DNA of 64,000 bases from Entamoeba invadens IP1. Taxonomy: Eukaryota > Evosea > Mastigamoebida > Endamoebidae. The notes beneath the pieces are model-generated. The model saw only the letters and a program-made list of their open reading frames with translations. It was not told the origin of the DNA and did not search any database. Positions 59,954-64,000 of the stretch are shown here, in pieces. The DNA lies in the NCBI RefSeq assembly GCF_000330505.1, contig NW_004440426.1, positions 293,094 through 357,093 of the forward strand, in the 5' to 3' direction. Position numbers and translations under genes: made by a program. Each line of letters opens with the position of its first letter. Within the stretch, counting starts at the first letter, position 1.

Positions 59954-60473
59954 TTAAAGGTAAACAGCCATACAATTGTCTTTAAACTGAATACCACACT
60001 TCTCATAAAACCCTTTCACCGTGTTGGAACAATCTAAGACAATCTTGTAACACTTGGTCGCTCGCGCTAAATCCTCGAGACATGTTATTAAGGACTTACC
60101 TATTCCCCGTCCTCGATAATTGATAGAAACAGCAACATCTTCTATATGACCGACTAACCCACCACAATGAATGAATTTGCGTTCTACTAATAAAGTGGCA
60201 CAAGCGACTATTTTGGTGGTCTTGGGATCTTCCGCTACTACCACAAGATGGCGGTTAATAACTCGCTTGAAGTGAATTCTATTTTTAGATTATGAGAAAA
60301 ACACAAACCATCTCTTCAAAAAAGGTCTTGAACTCGTCTTCAGTCATTTGACATGAAGTAAGCTCTGCTAATAAATGAGTAAAGCCTTTCTGATAGTCTC
60401 CAAGCTCTAAGAAACGAAAGTCAAGGCCACTGAATGATGGGAATTTGTATGAGACTGTCGTGATAACAGACAT
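59954..60473 (-). CDS. GNA1: glucosamine-6-phosphate N-acetyltransferase
   Basis: GNAT-fold enzyme making GlcNAc-6-P from glucosamine-6-P and acetyl-CoA, a step to UDP-GlcNAc for glycans and cyst-wall chitin. It has 158 residues from exons 60473-60309 and 60265-59954; the 43-nt intron is GTTTGT...CAAG at codon boundaries. Exon 1 carries the N-terminal strand and helices (FTHLLAELTSCQMTEDEF). Exon 2 has VVVAEDPKTTKIVACATLL, the GNA1 signature LVERKFIHCGG, the acetyl-CoA loop YRGRGIGKSLI and the substrate segment KCYKIVLDCSNTVKGFYEKCG. All family motifs are kept. The open frames by themselves look like two separate pieces. AAG acceptor was chosen because a TAG 24 bases upstream breaks the frame. 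Confidence 0.85.
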
Positions 60474-61278
60474 CTGTTGTTTTTTTTTCTAAGATGGAGA
60501 ATATGTTTTTCTCTGTCTTACTATTCTTACTCAAATATATTCTTTGTTATAAAACTATTCATTAACTACTCATAATTTTTATTGAATGGAAAAAAAAAGT
60601 TTGATGAAAAAACACTCTTGAAAAGTTATCGGTTGTTTTTTTTCTCTTTTTGTGTGTTTTACTGCAACTGTACTTTTTATTCTACCGATAAAAAACAGAA
60701 AATATTTACTTGGTTCTGTTAGTTAGTTTTTATAACAATTATTACATAATTTTTTTATATAATTATAATGGTTTCAATTTAAAATTGTTATTAATAAAAT
60801 TTAAAATTTTTATAACTATTTAATATTATTTTTATATAATTTTTTTTAATTCAATTTAATTAATTTGTATTAGGAAATTATTAAATACATATAGATTTAA
60901 TAGTTTATTTTTAACTTATATTTGTATACCATAAATAACTATTAAGTATAGTTGTTATTATTTATTCTTTTTAAACACAAATAAACAATTATTTAAAACC
61001 TAAAAACAAAAATGAGTTTGTTTTTATAATAAAACTGTCAATAATTATATTAAAATGATAATTAAAAAAGAAATTATATTTTTAGAAAAAGTAATTTCAA
61101 ACTAAAAGTGTTTTTATTTTCCAACGAATATTTTTGTCAAAATGGGAAAACACCTAAAAGAAATTTATCACATTTATATTTTTAATTTTTTATAAATAAA
61201 TTATAAAAATTATTATTTTTTACTAAATTTTTAATTGCTTCTCAATTATAATCGAAAATAAATCTTTGATAATCAACT
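60474..61278. other. AT-rich divergent spacer
   Basis: 0.8 kb, among the most A/T-rich stretches in the window. No ORF, RNA or repeat recognised. Confidence 0.4.
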
Positions 61279-63753
61279 ATGGCGTCTTTGCAGAACGAGC
61301 AGCAAGTTGAGGACGAAGGGTATTTAGAAAATTCAATGGAGAGCTCCGACTCCTCCGAGTCTCCGAAGATATCTAAAACAACTAACTCGACTGGGACATC
61401 GCAAGCAACTTCGACGGAGTCTGATAGTAATTCCACAAGTACAACAGACTCCATAGAACAGCTCCAAGAAATTGTCGACGCGATGCAAGTCCAAATCAGA
61501 AACTACAAACAAACCCTCCTCGAAACACAAAACCAGTTGCATTTACAAATCACAGACCTTCAAAACAAAAACGCGGAGTTGGTTAGAAAGTCGTCGGACA
61601 AAGACGACAAACTGTTTAAAGCTGCTGACACGGTGAAGTCCCTCATCGGCGAGTTAAAGGAAATGACTGACAAAAACACCAGTTTGCACTGCGAGATATT
61701 GAAAGACAAAGACGACTTAGCTGCACTATATAAGCGGCTTGGACAGCTTGAGAACACAAGCCATGTTGGAAATTTGAATGAATTGGAAGTGTCGTTAGTC
61801 CTCAAGTTGGAGCGAAATAAAGTGGTAAGTGCGGACGTATTGACAAAGAGTGCTGACGAACAGAAGAAGGATTTAAAGCTCCAAATTGAAATATTAGAAA
61901 AGAACTTGATGATGAGTAAATCGGACATCTTAGCTTTGAAGTCTTCGAATGGAGACCTTACTCAAGAACTTTCTAAGAAGAACGATGAGAACCAAAATGT
62001 CAAACAAAAGAATGAGGAATTGTCAGAGAGCAACAAAACCCTTAATTTGCAAATCAACAAACTGACTGACGAACTCTCGAAGATCAGAAATGTGAAGAAG
62101 AAAACAATATCTATCAAAGGAGAGTCGAACGAAGATATTTCAATGAAGGAGGCTGCATTGGAAGTGATTAGGAAAATCAATAACTCACAAACAAAGATAT
62201 TCGACCAGCCAATTTATGACGAATTTGCACTGTTTCAGAAACAAAACAATTTCACCCCAAACACATTTGCCCATGTTCAGCAAAAGTGTTACGAAACGTT
62301 GAAGGACGACTTGGACAAGTTCATGAAATCGTCGTCGCTAATTACAGTACAGAAGGCAACGGACTACATCGACATATATAAGGAAGTCTCAAGTCGAACA
62401 TATTTCACCACTTTCGTGAAGACACACTCACCAAATTTATTGAAATACCACAACGTCCTTGCTGATGTTATCAACTTCAACTCAAAGTTTGGGAAGAAAA
62501 CAGTGAAACGATCACCGACGCCGGGTATTGAAAACAATCAACCTCAATTGATACAAAGACAAAGAAAGAGGAGACCAACAATTAGTATTGCAGATGATTT
62601 GCAAGAGGACGGTCTCAACTTCTCGGCTTTCAAAGAACGAAAACAAGTCCCGCTCACGGTCTCTGACTCATTTATTACACGAAAAAACAAAGGAAGCCCT
62701 GAGATACTCTCTGAAAGTGGCGAAACGCCAGATAAAGTGTTTAAGAGCGAAGAAAGTATGGACAGTGAAGAGAATAAGGAGTATACTGATCATTATAAGA
62801 ACTTTAAAACTAAAATGCTTTGTTGGACAGGTAAAGAACTTTGGGCGTTTAAAGAGCAAAATGCAGGTAAAACGGCGGTTGGGATATACACAAATTTCAG
62901 TAAGGAGGTACCACAACAGATATTCAATATCGTTGGAGAAGTCATTTCGGTGGTGTATCTAGACTCTAATGTATTTGTTGCAAAGACAGATAACAGTGTT
63001 ACTGCGTATAACATTGCATCAAAAATTGGGAAGAACATCATCGACACAAGTGACAGTAACATTGCGCATATGGAAAGCTGCGAAAGGAAGGTACTTGTCT
63101 TTGTTGAAGGAAAGTTTTACTACGAGATCAACGAGCGCCTCGAGAAGACTGTGCGCAAGTTATCATTATTGAGTGATATTAAGACTGTCGCGATTTGTGG
63201 AGAAAACTTGTGGGTTGGTACATTGGCTGGTCTTAACGTCTTCAACACGTTTAAAAAGAAGAGTAAAATTGTCAAAGGAATTCCCAAGGGAGAAATATCG
63301 CAGTTACTCCACGCAAATGAAAAAGTGTGGGTCGTCCTTAACGATGATATCAACGTGGTCGACGTTGAAACACACGACGTCGTCAAAGTGCTTTCTCTTC
63401 CAGTGCAAAAACTTAAACTGATAGGGAAATTTGTTTGGATATTACTGCGAAATGGGTCGGTTAAGGTGTACGACAGCCAAACCCTTGAGTTAAAAACAGA
63501 ACACAGTATATCTCGGTTTACATTATACGACGCAGTACCGACATTCAAACCAAAACTCGACAACACCGAGAAAGAGATGAAAGAGTGGGTTTGTGTCTTG
63601 TGCGGAGAGGAGAACAAATTGTTCCAAGTTGGAACACCATTCCCGTTTCATGATTGGTGTGTAATTGAGAATCAGTCTGGTACTAAGACGTGTCGGTGTT
63701 GTTCCAAGAAATTCAAGTCTGGTGGAGTGTTTTGCCACAGTTTGTTTTTGTGA
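61279..63753 (+). CDS. coiled-coil protein with propeller-like C-terminus and zinc site
   Basis: An 824-residue protein. Residues 1-60 are Ser/Thr-rich and disordered. A long coiled coil fills about 60-275 (for example LQEIVDAMQVQIRNYKQTLL and ELSESNKTLNLQINKLTDEL). A helical region at about 290-400 and a basic Pro/Arg patch (KRSPTPG, QRQRKRRP) at about 408-435 follow. The C-terminal 310 residues look like beta-propeller blades: KTAVGIYTNFSKEV, VFVAKTDNSVTAYNIASKIG, LWVGTLAGLNVFNTFKKKSK, WVVLNDDINVVDVETHDVV and WILLRNGSVKVYDSQTL. The end holds a probable zinc site, CVLCG...HDWC...CRCCSKKF. No catalytic domain. Plausibly a cytoskeletal or vesicle scaffold; family not recognised. Confidence 0.65.
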   Translation: MASLQNEQQVEDEGYLENSMESSDSSESPKISKTTNSTGTSQATSTESDSNSTSTTDSIEQLQEIVDAMQVQIRNYKQTLLETQNQLHLQITDLQNKNAELVRKSSDKDDKLFKAADTVKSLIGELKEMTDKNTSLHCEILKDKDDLAALYKRLGQLENTSHVGNLNELEVSLVLKLERNKVVSADVLTKSADEQKKDLKLQIEILEKNLMMSKSDILALKSSNGDLTQELSKKNDENQNVKQKNEELSESNKTLNLQINKLTDELSKIRNVKKKTISIKGESNEDISMKEAALEVIRKINNSQTKIFDQPIYDEFALFQKQNNFTPNTFAHVQQKCYETLKDDLDKFMKSSSLITVQKATDYIDIYKEVSSRTYFTTFVKTHSPNLLKYHNVLADVINFNSKFGKKTVKRSPTPGIENNQPQLIQRQRKRRPTISIADDLQEDGLNFSAFKERKQVPLTVSDSFITRKNKGSPEILSESGETPDKVFKSEESMDSEENKEYTDHYKNFKTKMLCWTGKELWAFKEQNAGKTAVGIYTNFSKEVPQQIFNIVGEVISVVYLDSNVFVAKTDNSVTAYNIASKIGKNIIDTSDSNIAHMESCERKVLVFVEGKFYYEINERLEKTVRKLSLLSDIKTVAICGENLWVGTLAGLNVFNTFKKKSKIVKGIPKGEISQLLHANEKVWVVLNDDINVVDVETHDVVKVLSLPVQKLKLIGKFVWILLRNGSVKVYDSQTLELKTEHSISRFTLYDAVPTFKPKLDNTEKEMKEWVCVLCGEENKLFQVGTPFPFHDWCVIENQSGTKTCRCCSKKFKSGGVFCHSLFL

Positions 63754-63840
63754 ATTACATTAAACTTTATAATACAACACATTATACACAAGTATTCTAT
63801 AAGTTAATAGTTAATTCAAGTCATGTATAATAACATACAG

Positions 63841-63974
63841 AGTGTTGTGCCGTCTTTATCTGTGACAAGTGTCGAGGTAACCCAGAAGTCTTTTCGTTGA
63901 TAACTAACACGGACACATGTAGTGAATATTCTGCTTTAAAAGCCGAGTTTATTAAAAAGGAAAAGAAGAAGTAA
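63841..63974 (+). CDS. unassigned coding-looking terminal exon
   Basis: A frame running from about 63843 to TAA 63972-63974 reads AVFICDKCRGNPEVFSLITN and continues to a basic end EFIKKEKKK. Composition is that of coding DNA and there is a CX2C pair. An in-frame stop lies just before it and no ATG starts it, so it would need a 5' exon; ACATACAG at 63833-63840 could be the acceptor. I find no matching first exon in the 87 bases after the preceding gene. The ATG at 63823 opens a different frame of 25 codons. It could be the 3' exon of a small basic protein (the C-terminus is vaguely like SRP9), a truncated gene, or chance. Confidence 0.25.
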
Positions 63975-64000
63975 ATTTTGCACTTCCATTTATGACTGAA

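Overview
The window reads as nuclear chromosomal DNA of an Entamoeba-type amoeba. Evidence: very AT-rich spacers between compact, less AT-rich genes; few, short introns opening with GTTTGT or a near variant and closing in TAG, AAG or CAG; a NifS-type cysteine desulfurase (the bacterial-type Fe-S system known from Entamoeba); small 2[4Fe-4S] ferredoxin; eukaryotic-only proteins (Ras, Mediator, RFC, SHQ1, cytosolic ribosomal proteins). The species cannot be fixed from the sequence alone. There is one assembly gap of 100 N at 53301-53400.

Layout. 1-9 kb: two short TLDc genes, malate dehydrogenase, ferredoxin, a Pmp3-like membrane peptide, an ABC ATPase with two introns. 9-20 kb: an RRM-SpoU RNA methyltransferase fusion, a MITE, an ABHD/YheT hydrolase, a histidine phosphatase, a BRCT-like protein, a TMEM86/YhhN membrane protein, NifS, a nucleotide-sugar transporter, a candidate C/D snoRNA. 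20-30 kb: spliced Ras GTPase, SHQ1, a coiled-coil peptide, a Bax-inhibitor protein, an ARM-repeat protein facing an importin-alpha-like gene. 29.8-32.1 kb: an intact DDE transposon with two identical 297-bp terminal inverted repeats. 32-40 kb: eL32, uL10/P0, a TBC RabGAP, ubiquitin-free eL40, a TMCO1-like protein, a coiled-coil TLDc protein. 40-64 kb: a 1702-aa helical repeat protein, a 1324-aa double AMP-deaminase-like protein, LRR-dual-specificity phosphatase, PDCD2/TSR4, a tail-anchored protein broken by the gap, RFC small subunit, a DFD-type AGC kinase, MED10, GNA1 and a coiled-coil/propeller-like protein.

How genes relate. Genes are unlinked housekeeping units on both strands with no operons. 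Several serve ribosome production (eL32, uL10, eL40, SHQ1, PDCD2/TSR4, SpoU fusion, candidate snoRNA). NifS and ferredoxin belong to Fe-S and redox metabolism; the nucleotide-sugar transporter and GNA1 feed glycan or cyst-wall precursor supply; Ras, TBC, AGC kinase and LRR-DSP are signalling or trafficking genes. At least ten genes need splicing; I assembled their exons by eye from frame, splice motifs and family sequence, so junctions are predictions.
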